Source: Sipunculus nudus (lineage: Eukaryota; Annelida; Sipuncula; Golfingiida; Sipunculidae). Taken from it: a stretch of 64,000 bases of DNA. Each line of letters begins with the position of its first letter. Within the stretch, counting starts at the first letter, position 1. Shown in pieces: positions 49,432-62,401 of this stretch. A model generated the notes under the pieces. That model made no database searches. It worked only from the letters and a program-made list of their open reading frames with translations, and had not been told where the DNA came from. The DNA lies in the NCBI GenBank assembly GCA_026874595.1, contig CM049309.1:97240723-97304722 (forward strand). Reading direction: 5' to 3'. The position numbers were made by a program, and so were the translations under genes.

Positions 49432-52400
49432 AGGGAACCTGTGAGCTTATGCAATGGTGTGGTGTCAGCCTTCATCTGTACGCTTTACAGATACTATCTT
49501 GAAAATGGCAAGAGTTAGCATCATGAAATTTTATGAAAAAAATTAGTCATCTAAAACACTCTCTCTGATTTTGCTTATTTTTAGGCTTACTGAATTTTCT
49601 TAGATTTTATAGGGAAAAAGCTAAAAAGCTTTAAAAATCTTCTTCTCTGAAACTGTTCTGTCAAATTGTCCAATATTTCACAGAAATGATCCCTGGAACA
49701 ATCTCTCTCAAGTTTGTTTGAATGGTTTAAGTTCGGTAATTTTTGGCTGAGTTACAGCTAGTTGAACTTAGTCATCTGTCCAAAAAAGCATACTAAAATT
49801 AAAATCTTAGAAACGGCTGGAGCTTTCATCACCAAATTTTATGTTGTTCACATAAGTTATATATGAAATTGAGGTAATGGTGGCGCCACCTGCATCAGCC
49901 TTTTTTGTATGGGGGTCATCAGTGCCCGTATCACACTTACAACTACAAAAAACTTCTTCTCTTAAACCATATGGCCAAATTGTTTAATATCGCACAGAAA
50001 TGATCCTAGGGTAGTACTTTCTGAAGGGTTTTCAAATGGTCTCAGTTCAGTGAATTTTGGCTGAGTTATGGGAAGCTGAATATTGTCATATGCCATAACA
50101 GCCCATTTTAGCTCAGTGGCTACAAAGATCTTCTTCTCAAAAACCACTGGGCCAAATTCTTAAATCTCACACATTAATTATCCTTAGATGTTGATAATTC
50201 AAGTTTGTTCAAATGTTTTGGTTCAGTGATTTTTGGCTGGGTTATGGGAAGCTTAACTTAGCCATTTTGCTGTATTTTCCCATATGAGTTATAAACCTGC
50301 AATACTTTTTTGGACTGAAGCCACTGAGGCCAATTTGTTTAATATTTTACAAGAATAATCCCCTTAATAATTCTTATAATAAATGTCTTTTATGGTTCCA
50401 AAGAATGAATTTTGGCTGAATTATAAAGATTAAATTGAGTCATTTACCATATATGTTAGATGTGTGAAGCAGATACATCTAGCCTGGCACCATTTTATCA
50501 GCATTTATTACATCATGCCTCTAGACATTTAGATTTCAGGTTATCTATGGTTAATATTGACAAGGTTGTTTTTTAAAAGCTTTTAAAAATTGTAGATTTA
50601 TGATTTTAGATATTTCTCATGCCAGGCAATGTTTATAGTCACAGGTATACAGCTCTCTGTGGGTATATAAAGACAGCTGTACATGGATTATAAATAATTG
50701 GTATCCATATTCAACTTTATTCAAGATTTTGCCATCAGTGAGATGTATCTGTATTATAATATTGCATTCAATATGCATCTGTAGTAATTTTAAGCGAACC
50801 TGTGAGCTAATGCCATGTTGGGTGGTGTCCATCATCTGTACGTTAACCCATTCTATTTCAAAAATGACTGGAGCTAGCATCATGAAATTAAATTGAAAAA
50901 AAATAAGCTAAAAATTCTGCATTTTTTTAGATTTTATAGAGAAAAAGCTAAAAAAACCTTTTAAAAAATCTTCTCCTCCAAAATGGTCAAGCCAAATTGT
51001 TCAATATTTCACAGAAATAATCTTTTATACAATCTCTCTCAAGTTTGTTTGAATGGTTCAAGTTTGGTGAATTTTGGCCGAGTTACAGGAAGTTGAGTCA
51101 TCTGGCCAAAAAAGCATACTAAAATGACATTCTCAGAAACGGCCGGAGCTATCATCACTAAATTTTATGCCAATGTTGGTCACATGAATCATATATGAAA
51201 TTCAGGTATTGGTGGCGCCACCTGCATTGACCTTTTTTTTGTACGGGGGTCATTGATCATCTGTATATTTACCCATAATTTCTCAGGAATAGCAGGAGCT
51301 ACTATCCCCAGATTTTATGCAATAATCTGTCACATATCAAATGTTGTGGGATTCAGCTTATTTTTTTGCCATCTGCATTTACTTAGATTTTATAGGGAAA
51401 AACCTGAAAACCTTTAAAAGTCTTCTTCTTGTAAACAGTCCAGCCAGATTGTTCAATATTTTACAGAAATGATCCCAAAGGCAAGCCCACTCAAGTTTGT
51501 TCAAATGGTTTGCATTTGATGAATTTTAGTGGAGTTAAAACTTCTTTGAACAGTCATTTGGCCAAGTAAGCATACTGACATCGTTATCTCAGAAATGACA
51601 GAAGCTAGCATTACCAAGTATTTCGCAAATGTTGGTCACATGACTCATATTTGAAGTTGCAGATTTTGTGGTGCCACCTACATTGACCTGTTTTTTATGG
51701 GCAAAAACCTCATAATTTTAGTGTCTTTCAGCTTAAAATGTTTATGATGAAACTGTCAAGTTAAATCGTTCAATTTTTCAAAAGAATTATCCTAGGACAT
51801 GGTTCTTTCAATCATATCAGAAAAGCTTAAGTTGGTCTTATGGCCATTATTATGTCTAACTCAAAAGGACTGCAAAACTGTTCTTCTACAAATTTATTGT
51901 TTCAATTATAACTTCTGTAACTTGGCACAAAAATTATGCTTAGGTGGCCTTTGTTCAAGTTTACTTGAATGAGTTTTGGCAGAATTAATGGACCTTTAAC
52001 AATGAAAGAACTGCAACTTTTATTTTTCTAGATATTTTGATAAAAAAATTATGAATATTTCACCTTGAAAAAAAAGCATTTCAGCCAAAGTCTTTCAGTA
52101 TGTGAAAACAGATTTGCCAACAGGCCAAGATTGTGTCTGTATATTTAAATAGGTTAAGAAACTGCCAACTGTTTCAGATTTGGCAATAGATCAAGAGTTC
52201 ATTCAGTGCAGCCAGATATGGGTCAAGAGTTCAGTCAGTGCAGCCAAGCACAAGGCATGTGATCCCCTCATGGGTGACAAGTGAACATCTCATGGGCACC
52301 ATGTGATCACCTCATGGGTGTCATGCCCCTCAGGGCTGCATGTGGAGCCAATCTTTTTATAGCTTTGGCAGAATGCCAACTGTATCAGATTAGGCAACAG

Positions 52401-54367
52401 GTCAAAAGTTCACCCAGTCTAACCAGGTGCAGGTCACAAGTTCACTCAGTGCAGTAGCCTGAGCCAGCAAATTTGTCACAGTTCACTCGGGGCAACTGCC
52501 TTTCTCACCTAAGCCTGGTCAGCCCCATGCATGCATCAGATTAAGGTAAGTTTGATGTATTGCCCTGATATTTTGACCTGTCTATGTGTCTTTGATGGCT
52601 TTCTCGTTCACAAGACAGGCGTCACCACCTACAATGACATTTGCACAGTGTGTGACTTTTGTGCCTGCTTATTTCTATAGAGAAATTTGATATATCATCC
52701 TGAAATTTTTGCATATTTATACCTATCGAATAGCTTTGTTGTATACAAGACTGGTGGTGCCACCTAAAATAATTTTTGCACAGTGTGTGTATGTGCTTAT
52801 TTCTCAGGAGGGGTTTGATATATCAGTCTGAACTAGGGCATATGTATATATCTCTGATGGCTTTGTTGTGTAAAAGACTGGTGGTGCCAGCTACGATCAT
52901 TTTTAGCTCAGCTGACTGTAAGTCAACTGAGGTATAGGAATGGCGCTTTGTCCGTCGTCCGTCCAGACATCTGAGCGTCCGGCTGTCCGTTAGCAGGGCA
53001 CAAATCATAACAGCTGGCCCTAGAAATTTCTAAGTGAACATTCAGGGAGGTCTTTTCTTCAATAAATCTCCTTGGAAAACTGAATTTAGGTCACTGCGAC
53101 CTATATCCATTGAGCTATGGGGCTTGAAATTACCCCCCAGAATAGTAAAAATTTGATACAAAACCTCCAATATCTTGATAATTAATGCATGGTTTGTCAT
53201 GAATCTTGCCTTGAATATTAACCATGAATAGTTTTGTCAGTTCCTGAAACGTGGTGGTGCCACCTATATTTTTTCCTATTTTAATGAAAACTTTTCCATT
53301 TATTCACTATAAAATGACAACAATCATGTCAGTTTCTCAGCTGTGATTACATCTGGTGTCCCCAAACCTGGTGTGTTTATTGATCACAAGTGGATGCCCT
53401 ATACTAATCACCCTGTCTGTCTGTCTGTTTGTATGTGTGTCTGTCTGTCAATCTGTCCATCCACACAAATTTGTTTCCAGACGATAACTCCAGGTTTGAT
53501 TGGCACATGGATTTCAAACTTGACTTACATTTTGCCCACCACTAAAGCAAGAACCTATATGATTTTTGGGTCATGAGGTCAATGGTCAAGGTCACAGGAC
53601 CCATTTCTTTAAAAGGAATGTGTATGCATTTGATGTCAAACTTTTCATTGCAAACCTTCCATCTTCAAGATATTGCTAACCTGCCACTAGGAGAAGATTC
53701 TGTTTGATTTTTGGGTCAAAGGTCAAGGTCATAGGGCCCATCCATTCACAAATTAGTTTATGGATGATAATTCTGCTTTGGATAGACAGACTGGCTTCAA
53801 ACTTCATTTAATAATGACCAACCACATAAGTAAATTCTTTTTGATTTTCAGGGTCCAGCGATCTAAGTTGAAGGTCACAGAAGCCACATCTTTAAAAAGA
53901 TTGTGGATGCACTGTAAATCAAAATTTCATCCTGAACTTTCCAACATTCACACATGGCTTCTTGCCCAAAGTGAGGAAACCTGTAGAATTTGAGGTTATC
54001 TGGTCAGAGGTCAAGGTCACTTTTTAAAAGATTGTTACAATAACCCTTATGCTGCAAGTTCAAGGATATTAAGTTCTAAGATTTTTTGGTCACAAGGTCA
54101 TTTGTTTAGGTTACATGACTGTCATTCTGAAAAATTTCTTTAAAAATATCCTTACAGAAAATTCAGCTGAGCGTCGAGACCCATGGGTCCCTAGTTGTGT
54201 TGTGTGCACCCATGCCAAAATTTCAGTGAAGTTTGTGTAATTATTTCTTATTCAAAATGTTTAGTACCTGCATTGTTCATATACATGAGAAGTAATGGTC
54301 CAGCATTGAAGCATTATACCTGGTGTATTTCCCAGTGCACAGGTTTGCATTAGGCCTGTAGGCCTTG
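49432..54367 (+). mobile_element. B-on-B tandem element with nested A-prime
   Basis: A B start (AGGGAACCTGTGAGC) at 49432 runs to about 50792. A second B start (AGCGAACCTGTG) at 50793 runs to the B end at 54364-54367. The A-prime copy at 52905-54194 interrupts it. It contains GGTGGCGCCACC near 49881 and 51211. Confidence 0.6.
52900..54196 (+). mobile_element. A-prime HINE-like element, short copy
   Basis: T5 is followed by AGCTCAGCTGACTGT; the hairpin closes with CTGAGGTA (one mismatch). A GTCTGTCTG stretch and an AGGTCA-rich array follow. The end is AGCTGAGCG, GACCCATGGGTC, CTAG and TT. Other B copies show an uninterrupted T5 at this site. Confidence 0.7.
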
Positions 54368-55850
54368 TCTTAGTTTTTATAGAGAAAAAGCTAAAAAACC
54401 TTTAAAAATCTTCTCCTCCAAAACAGTCAAGCCAAATTGTTCAGTATTTCACAGAAATAATCTTTTATACAATCTCTCTCAAGTTTGTTCAAATGGTTCA
54501 AGTTTGGTGAATTTTGGCCAAGTTACAGGAAGTTGAACTTATTCATCTGTCCAAAAAAGCATACTAAAATGACAACCTTAGAAACGGCTGGAGCTATCAT
54601 CACCAAATTTTATGCCAGTGTTGGTCACATGAGTCATGTATGAAATTCAGGTATTGGTGGAGCCACCTGCGTTGGCTTTTTTTGTATGTGGGTCATTGGT
54701 CATCTGAATATTAAATCATAATTTCTCAGGAATAGCAGGAGCTACCATTCCAAGATTTTATGCAATAATCTGTCATATATCAAATGTGTTGGGATTCAGC
54801 TTATTTTTTTATGCCCCCGCCACAAAGTCGCCGGGGCATACAGTTTTACCCATGTCCGTCATTCCGTCCTTCCGAAATCAAACAGTTGTACAGACTTTTT
54901 TTTCACAATGCCTGCAGATATTGGCCTGATTTTTTGTGTGTGGGCAGATAATGACCAGTTACAGATGGAGTTTGCATTTCGTCCCAGTTGACCTACTATT
55001 GATTGTTTTATGGCTCCTAAACTTAGAAAATTTCATGAAAAATAGAAATTTTGATGACAAATACACATGTACGGACTTTTTTTCCCAATGCCTGCAGATA
55101 TTGGCCTGATTTTTGGTGTGTGGGCAGATAATGACCAGTTACAGATCGAGTTTGCGGTTCATCCCAGTTGACCTATTTTTGACCATATGACAGATCCTGA
55201 ACATATAAAATTTCATGAAAAATAGAAATTTTAATGAAAAATGCACATGTATGAATTTTTTTTCGCAATGCCTGCAGATATTGGCCTGATTTTTGGTGTG
55301 TTGGCAGATAATGACCAGTTACAGATCGAGTTTGCATTATGCCTACTTTAGACCATTTGCATTTTGCCCTTGTTGACCTACTTTAGACCATACCCCACCT
55401 CCTGAACTTAAAAAAAATTACAAAATTTTACAAATATTTCTAATTTGCTTAAGGCGGGGGCATTCGTGTCGTTCCGACACATCTATTTGCTATCTGCATT
55501 TACTTAGATTTTATAGGGAAAAAGCTGAAAAACCTTTTAAAGTCTTCTTCTTGTAAACGATCAGGCCAAATTGTTCAATATTTCACAGAAACGATTCCAG
55601 AGGCCCTCTCAAGTTTGTTCAAATGGTTTGCATTTGATTAATTTAGCAGAGTTACACAAATTTGAACTTAGGTCATTTGGCCAAGTAAGCATACTGACAT
55701 AGTAATAAAATGACAGAAGCTAGCATAAGTATTGTGCAAATGTTGGTCACATGACTTATATTTGAAGTTGCAGATTGTGTGGTGCCACCTACATTGACCT
55801 GTTTTTTTATGGGCAAAAACTTAATAATTTTAGCCTCTTTCAGCTTAAAA
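54368..55850 (+). mobile_element. B-family fragment hosting D2
   Basis: The sequence matches B interior (TATAGAGAAAAAGCTAAAAA onward). It is split at a T-tract by D2 and resumes with TTTGCTATCTGCATTTAC. Confidence 0.55.
54811..55485 (+). mobile_element. D-family HINE-like element (D2), complete
   Basis: The left end ATGCCCCCGCC is in a hairpin closing with GGGGCATA. The right end has the perfect inverted copy GGCGGGGGCAT, a hairpin GTGTCG/CGACAC and ATCTA then TTT. It is about 675 bp with roughly three 181-bp units. Confidence 0.7.
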
Positions 55851-57383
55851 TAAGTTATTTACATAAATATAAAATCAGTACCTTAAATTTTGCCCAGCTT
55901 TAGCCGTGGCACATTTTTTCCCTATAAGCACTGTTGATTAAATTTTGATATCATGCACATGTAAGGATTTTAGCTTATAAATTCTGAAATTTGAAAGGAA
56001 TTGACCAAAACCTGTAGCTTTTTACAGTTTTTATGAGACCATATCACACCTAGCCTATACTGAAGCCCCTCTATATAGGTCCCCATATTGACCTTTCAGG
56101 CCAATTATGCATGCTTGAAGTGAGGCATATATTGCAGCCAGCCAGCTCTTGGGTGGCTTCAGCTGGATCTAACTGTCCAACCCCCCTCCTCTAGTGGTTG
56201 ATTTGGCCAAAAACAACAATAAACAATTTTTAAAAAAAATTATTGGTTTATAATAACAACTTTAAGAAAATAAATGCAAAAGTTATTTTATATTTAATGA
56301 GTAACAGGGAATCACCTTAGAATTACTGATGTTTCATGGATCTTCCATGGATAGCCAAAAATTTATATGAAATTACACCATGCAGTCACCACTGGGTATT
56401 TTTTTCATTTGAATCATAAAAATGGACAATGAATAATTAAATAAAACTGATGTTTACTATTAGGGATTATATGAAGCAAGTTAATGATAGACAAGGATGC
56501 AGTTTATTATATTAAATTAATCTAAATTTTCAGGTCTTTTCTAGGTGTTTAATTTGTTGGTTTATATTTATTACAAAATTTAAACAAAAATGAATTATGT
56601 CAACAATTTAAAATATTACTCAGACAAGTGCTCATTAAAGATGTTAGTATGTTTGACTCATGACATTAAGACTCATGGCTGTATCAGCTGTTACATGATA
56701 CTGGGTAAATAGTGACAATTTTTATGACTGATTCCTTTATTTCAGTTAAAATTAAACATTCCCAACTCCAGTTTTGCTCATTGTATAATATATTGGTTTG
56801 TTTTGATCCTTGGGTTGTTTTTAACATGTATTAGTTTCATAGCTGAGATTACTTTTCTTTTTTTCTGATACATATTCATATTTGATAAAAAAAAATCAGA
56901 TCTTAAAGACAAATTTCATTATAAGGTCTATAATGTTAATATTTGTCATAAGTGTCTTGCTACATTAAGTGTGTTGACAGTGATGTGACAGTATTCAAAA
57001 GTGAATACAATAGCTTTTTTTATATAAATTAAACCCTTAAAACCAGGTACTTATGATCATTATTTAAATTTGTAAAATTTGTATATCCTGGATTCTCAAC
57101 AGTTTAGTTTTACTGAAACTGAATTAATACAAGACACTGAGTGTATGCTTTATAATTGACACTATAAATACAAAAATTCAATAGTTCAATTATGAAAATG
57201 AATACAGGTAAAAAGAAAGTACTTGAATGCGAGTGCAAATACTTTCAAAATGTATTCATGAATTTATTTTATAATATTACTTAAATAAACATTTATTTCA
57301 ATTATATTATAAAAAAATCTTTTCAGATGATACTGTTAATATTTTTTGATTAAAATTATATTTGGCCCAATAATTGCAATGAA
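55851..57383. other. A-family fragment then unassigned AT-rich intron
   Basis: 55851-56050 resembles A interior (TGCCCAGCTTTAGCCGTGGCAC). From about 56050 to 57383 I see no repeat family, RNA gene or exon. Confidence 0.45.
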
Positions 57384-59274
57384 TTTTTAGCTCAGCTGAC
57401 TGAAAGTCATCTGAGCTATAGCGATCACTCTTTGTCCGTCCGTCTGTCTGTCTGTCTGTCTGTCGTGCCGTCTGTCTGTCCGTTAACCAGGCACAAATCT
57501 TAACCGCTGGACCTGGAATCTTTTTACTTTACATCCAAAGAGGTCCATGAAAAATCTCCTTGGAAACCTGGAATTAGGTCTCTGTTACCCATATCCTTCG
57601 AGCTATGGGGCCCCAAAGTACCCCCAGAATAGTCAAAAATTTCATACAAAAACTTCAATATCTGATTAACTACATCACTGATGGTCATGATTTTTGGCAT
57701 ACATATTGATCATGAGATGTTCCATCAGTTCCTGCAGACTGGTGGCGCCACCTGTATTTTTCAATTTTTTAAGGATTTTTTTCTCTATTTTTGAGACCTT
57801 TAAAAATGTGAACATCTGTAATTAGGGCACAAATCCTTAAGAGTGAACCTAGAATCTTCATTCTTGACATTCTGAGAGACCTATAAAAAGTCTCCATGGA
57901 AACCAGAAATTAGGTCTCTGTTACCCATATCCTTCGAACCATGGGGCCCCAAAGTACCCCCCAGAATAGTAAAACATTTCATACAAAAACTTCAATATCT
58001 GATTAACTACATGACTGATGGTCATGATTTTTGTCATGCATATTGATCATGAGATGTTTCATCAGTTTCTGCAGACTGGTGGTGCCACCTGTATTTTTCA
58101 AATTTTTACAATTTCTTTTTTGCTCAGCTGACTGAAAGTCATCTGAGCTATAGCGATCACCCTTTGTCCGTCGTCCAGCCGTCCTTAACAGGGCACAAAT
58201 CTTAACCGCTGGACCTGGAATCTTCTAACTTGACATCCAGGGAGGTCCATGAAAAATCTCCTTGAAAATCTGAAATTAGGTCTCTGTTACCCATATCCTT
58301 TGAGCTATGGTACTCCAAATACCCCCCAGAATAATGCAAAATTTGATACAAATGCTCAAGTATCTGAATAATTACTGCATTGATCACCATGATTCTTTGC
58401 ATGAATATTGATCATGGGATGTTCCATCAGTTCCTGCAAACTGATGAGCCACCTGTATTTTTTTACAATTTTACGAATTTTTTTCTTTATTTTTGAGACC
58501 TTCAAAGAATCTGTCATCTGTTAACAGGGCACAAATCGTAACCGCTGGACCTAGATTCTTCTAACTTGACATCAAGGGAGGTTCATGAAAAGTCTTTGTG
58601 AAAACATGAAATTAGGTCTCTGTAAATCATATCCTTCGTAGTAAGTACCCCTCAGAATAATTAAAAATTTGATACAAAAGCTCCAGTATCTGAATAACTA
58701 ATGCATTGATCTCCATGATTCTTTGCAGACATATTGATTATGGAGTGTTCCATCAGTTCCTGCAAACTGGTGGCGCCACCTTCAAATGAAGTGGTCATCT
58801 GTTAACATGGCACAAACTGTAACTGCTGAACCTAGAATCTTCTTACTTGACATCCAGGGAGACTAATAAAAAATCTCCTTGGAAACCTGAAATTAGGTTT
58901 CTCTTACCCATATTCTCCAAGCTATAGGGCTCATAAATACCCCCAAGAATAATTAAACATTTGATACAAACAAAAGCTCCTGTATCTGAATAACTAATGC
59001 CTTGATAGCCATGATTCTTTGGATAGATATTGATCATGGAGTGTTTCATCAGTTCCTGCAGACTGGTGGCACTACCTGTATTTTTTTCAAATGTTTACAC
59101 TTTTTTTTTCTATTTATAAGACCTTCAAATGAAGTTGTCATCTGTCCAAAAGCCCACTGAAACCTATTTCTAAGGACTCTTCACAAAATTCATGATTTGT
59201 TTGCACTCTGGCAGTCATTGTGCTCAATGTTAAACATTCCTTGAATTCAGCTGAGCGTCATGGCCCATGGGCCA
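57384..59274 (+). mobile_element. A-related HINE-like element with roughly 340-bp units
   Basis: T5 and AGCTCAGCTGACTG form the 5' hairpin. A second 5' start lies at about 58122. The body repeats a unit starting near GGGCACAAATCTTAACCGC about five times, several ending with GGTGGCGCCACC (57739, 58769) or a decayed form. The 3' end has TTCAGCTGAGCG and the palindrome TGGCCCATGGGCCA. Confidence 0.6.
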
Positions 59275-60546
59275 AAAAAAGGAATTAATGCAATTATTGT
59301 TAATTTTTTCTGACTCAGTAGAATCAGAATTAAAATGATATGCTTAGTTTCTCCGTCTTTTTGTCTGTTTTAAAGATTTAATAGTTATGAATAAACTTTA
59401 TTTTCCTGTTAGCAACATTGAATTAAATTTTATATCCTGTATGTATATGCAAGGGTGTTGTAACTCCCACCATCCCCTTCCCCCACCCCACTGAGTCCTT
59501 ACTCCTTGGCACTGTGAACAATAGTTCTATTGCTATAGCATAAAATTTAATAATCATAACCAACCCCCCCCCCCCAATCAAGTCCTTCCACCTGTGGATG
59601 GGGACATTATGGCAACTGTATACATATGATAAAATAGAAAAAAAAGGTTTATTTAAAAAATTAAATCTCATTAGACAAATGTGTAATCTGTTGAACTGTC
59701 AACAAATTATCAAAAAGGTAACAAATGGAAACACATGGTCAGATCTCAAAATATTATTTGCAACAATCTCTTCAATCATATCAACCAACCATGGCCTAGA
59801 TTACCTCTTCCTCTCAGACTTTTATCTACATTTCATAATATGTTAGATTTTAACCTTCCAGGTGTTTAAGTACTCTTTAATGCTCTGTCCCCCCCCCTCC
59901 TTTTCTCTCTACATCCACCTCCTTGCTGCCCTCTCTGTTCCCTTCTCCGAACCCATCCCGATGTCAGCCTCAGTAAACAAGAACAAGATGAATCAGATAT
60001 ATACATAAATTTTATATTTTGTATAACTATTTGTCAATAGGTACCTATGTACATGCCAGAAATTATGTAAATATTGTGTAATATGTAGACGTGGTGGGCA
60101 TCAAAATAATGTACCTTGTCAAGACTGAAGAGATATCTTGTCACACCATCACAATTTCATAAATCCCCTCACCAGCATAGTTAATCATAACATCATATCT
60201 GTCAAATTGAAATCTTGCAGATTTCCATACACTATAGATCCTTCAAAAAAGAGCCTTATCATCATTCTACTACTGCTTATTACTGTTGTCATTGCATTCA
60301 TGTTTACTCAAATATATCACTATTTTAAACCCCTCCCAAATAAATAAAAAATATTTTACTCCATATTAATCCATCAGTCAGGTTATTTCATGTATCATTT
60401 ACTCACATATTACATTATATTCCTTTATAATAGCCCAACATGTCCATGATATTCATAAGCTTTATCGACTCAATATAATATCACAATGGTGATACATTTA
60501 TCTTCCAGTCACGATCAGCTGAGCGCCATGACCCATCGGTCCCTTG
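59275..60546 (+). mobile_element. A-family 3' portion
   Basis: It matches the 3' kilobase of A2 and A3, including the open frame at 60138-60347 with a hydrophobic stretch. It ends ATCAGCTGAGCG, ACCCATCGGT, CTTG, then TTTT. Confidence 0.6.
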
Positions 60547-61135
60547 TTTTATGTTTGGTCCCTTTTAGATGATGTTTGTTGTTGGATTTCAGACCTGTCA
60601 GAAATCCAATATGGCCACCAGGTAGTCATCTTTAAATTCCTTTTGAACATATTATCTCAGTGACTGTTAAAGTGAATGCAGTGGGACGTATATTAATGTA
60701 ATCTTGCAAAGGATTTGGAAAAAGATTTCTTAAAACATATGACCATCACTTATGAAAGTTCAGTACAGATGATTTGTATTGAATAAAAATTCATACAGAA
60801 GCACCCATTTCTCAATAATTCTTGCATGGATTTCCTTGATTTTTTGCCATATATGTTGATCATTATTGGCCTGTGTGATGGTCCTTTTGAGAATGACGGG
60901 TATCAAGCAAGCTATGGGATTACTTTCTGATAGCTCAACAACCATACATTTTGCCTCAGACCATCAAGTAACTAAACCCTAACCCTAACCAGACATATGT
61001 GATATATATTTCTGTCATCCTAGAAAGTTTCAACAAAATAGGTCCTTGAAAAATTTGACTGGAAGTTGTGAATCTCAGCCCATGATGTCGCATGCCATGC
61101 GTGGCAGCTGAGCGTCATGACCCATGGGTTATTTT
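60547..61135 (+). repeat. A-related tail fragment
   Basis: It ends GGCAGCTGAGCG then TGACCCATGGGTTA, an A-type 3' hairpin without a clear CTTG. It includes CCCTAACCCTAACC at about 60976. Confidence 0.4.
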
Positions 61136-61370
61136 TCACTTATTCTAGACTTTAAAATAAAAAATAGATTTTCAGTGGGATAATGTCTCAATAAAATATG
61201 TACAAATATTTTTACATTTGTTTTGTGGCACTGTGCTTGTGGCAAGAAATTCATACATCGGTATGTTTATCTTGAAGACCTGGTCAGTGATGATGTTTAC
61301 ATTCGTGAAACAGAATGGAAGTGGGGCATTTTAAAGCTCTTTGACTGGTTACATATATTGTCATTTTTAG
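61136..61370. other. Unassigned intron sequence
   Basis: No repeat family was recognised. The end is the pyrimidine-rich acceptor of the candidate exon at 61371. Confidence 0.4.
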
Positions 61371-61480
61371 ATATACAAAGGATATATTGATGTCAGGAAG
61401 ATGTGAAAGAGATGAATCAAATGTATATTTCAAGGCAAGGAAGCTGTTCTTAAAGAAAGAAACAGGAATATGCATACCTT
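61371..61480 (+). CDS. Candidate juxtamembrane cytoplasmic exon of the receptor
   Basis: A strong acceptor (TGTCATTTTTAG) is followed by 37 open codons in the one phase compatible with the transmembrane exon's phase-2 donor. A GTTAGT donor then occurs just before the first in-frame stop. The translation is charged and basic (it contains GRCERDE and ARKLFLKK) and hydrophilic, as expected just inside the membrane. This is inferred from splice phase and signals, not from homology. A rival is a 27-codon frame with stop after the weaker acceptor at 61610, also compatible with phase 2, which would give a very short tail. No kinase, phosphatase or JAK-binding motif is recognisable. Confidence 0.42.
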
Positions 61481-62400
61481 GTTAGTAGCAGAAGCTGATC
61501 CAAAGGGGGGGTCCAGGCCAAATATCCATGAAACGTATTTTATATATTACTAACCTATGAATTTATTTTGTGGTATAATATCCATGACACAGTATTGTTA
61601 ATATTAACAGAATTTATGCACAGGCTTCCTTGGATAGTTTACGTGATACAACTGTTTCCAGAACTGTTGGAGATGTAAATGCAAGAGTGCAGTGACACTT
61701 CATGTCATTTCAACATTATGCGAAAGGATTTCTTGGATGAATCGAGGGATTAACCATGCTAACATAAGAAATGACCAAGTGCCAAGGGATTGAGATTTGC
61801 ATGTTTTTCACATTTACTAATCATGAAAGTGGCTCAGGTTAGTGACGGGGTCAAATATCAGGCCAAACATACTTAAATCCATCACTGACAACTGGGGATA
61901 CATATGCACAGTAGCCTTAATCCAGCACTGGAGGTTTAATAACCAAATCAGCAAGTGACAACGCAGGCATTACAGTCTTTGCTGAAGGCAGTTCAGCTGT
62001 TTTCAGTGGTAACCTCCACGCAATTAAAAAAAAGTGGAAAAAAATCAAATAAAATGATGTGTTCATTAAAAATTATTTATCTCATATCAGCAAGGTCACT
62101 GGAGGAACATAACCTTTAAAATGAGGTTTTACAGGGTCATATGCAACATTGAGGACAAAAGTGGGCCAACTTCCTTTTATAAGTATAAGATGAATGAACT
62201 TATGTTATATGTGATAACCAACATTGCATTCTCTGCATTCTTAATCTCTTAGTGTCAGCCTCATTCTGAAATGCATTTACACTGGAATTCCATCTACCAA
62301 TGCAATTATTAAAGAATAATACAATTTAAAAAATGAGGTGGTAACATGACAGTGCTGTAGTTCAGAATGTCATCCATAGCTCACATATGTTATTTTCTTA
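61481..62400. other. Unassigned, with a half MITE
   Basis: AGAAGCTGATCC and a G-run near 61494 resemble one end of the MITE at 6181-6380. Otherwise nothing was recognised. Confidence 0.4.
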
Positions 62401-62401
62401 A

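Noticed and set aside
60970-60990. CCCTAACCCTAACC, telomere-like
   Set aside because: Only about two and a half units; too short to mean an internal telomere.
61611-61695. 27-codon frame with stop after an AACAG acceptor, phase-compatible with the transmembrane exon
   Set aside because: The acceptor has a weak pyrimidine tract compared with the one at 61370, so I kept 61371-61480 as the better candidate; not excluded.
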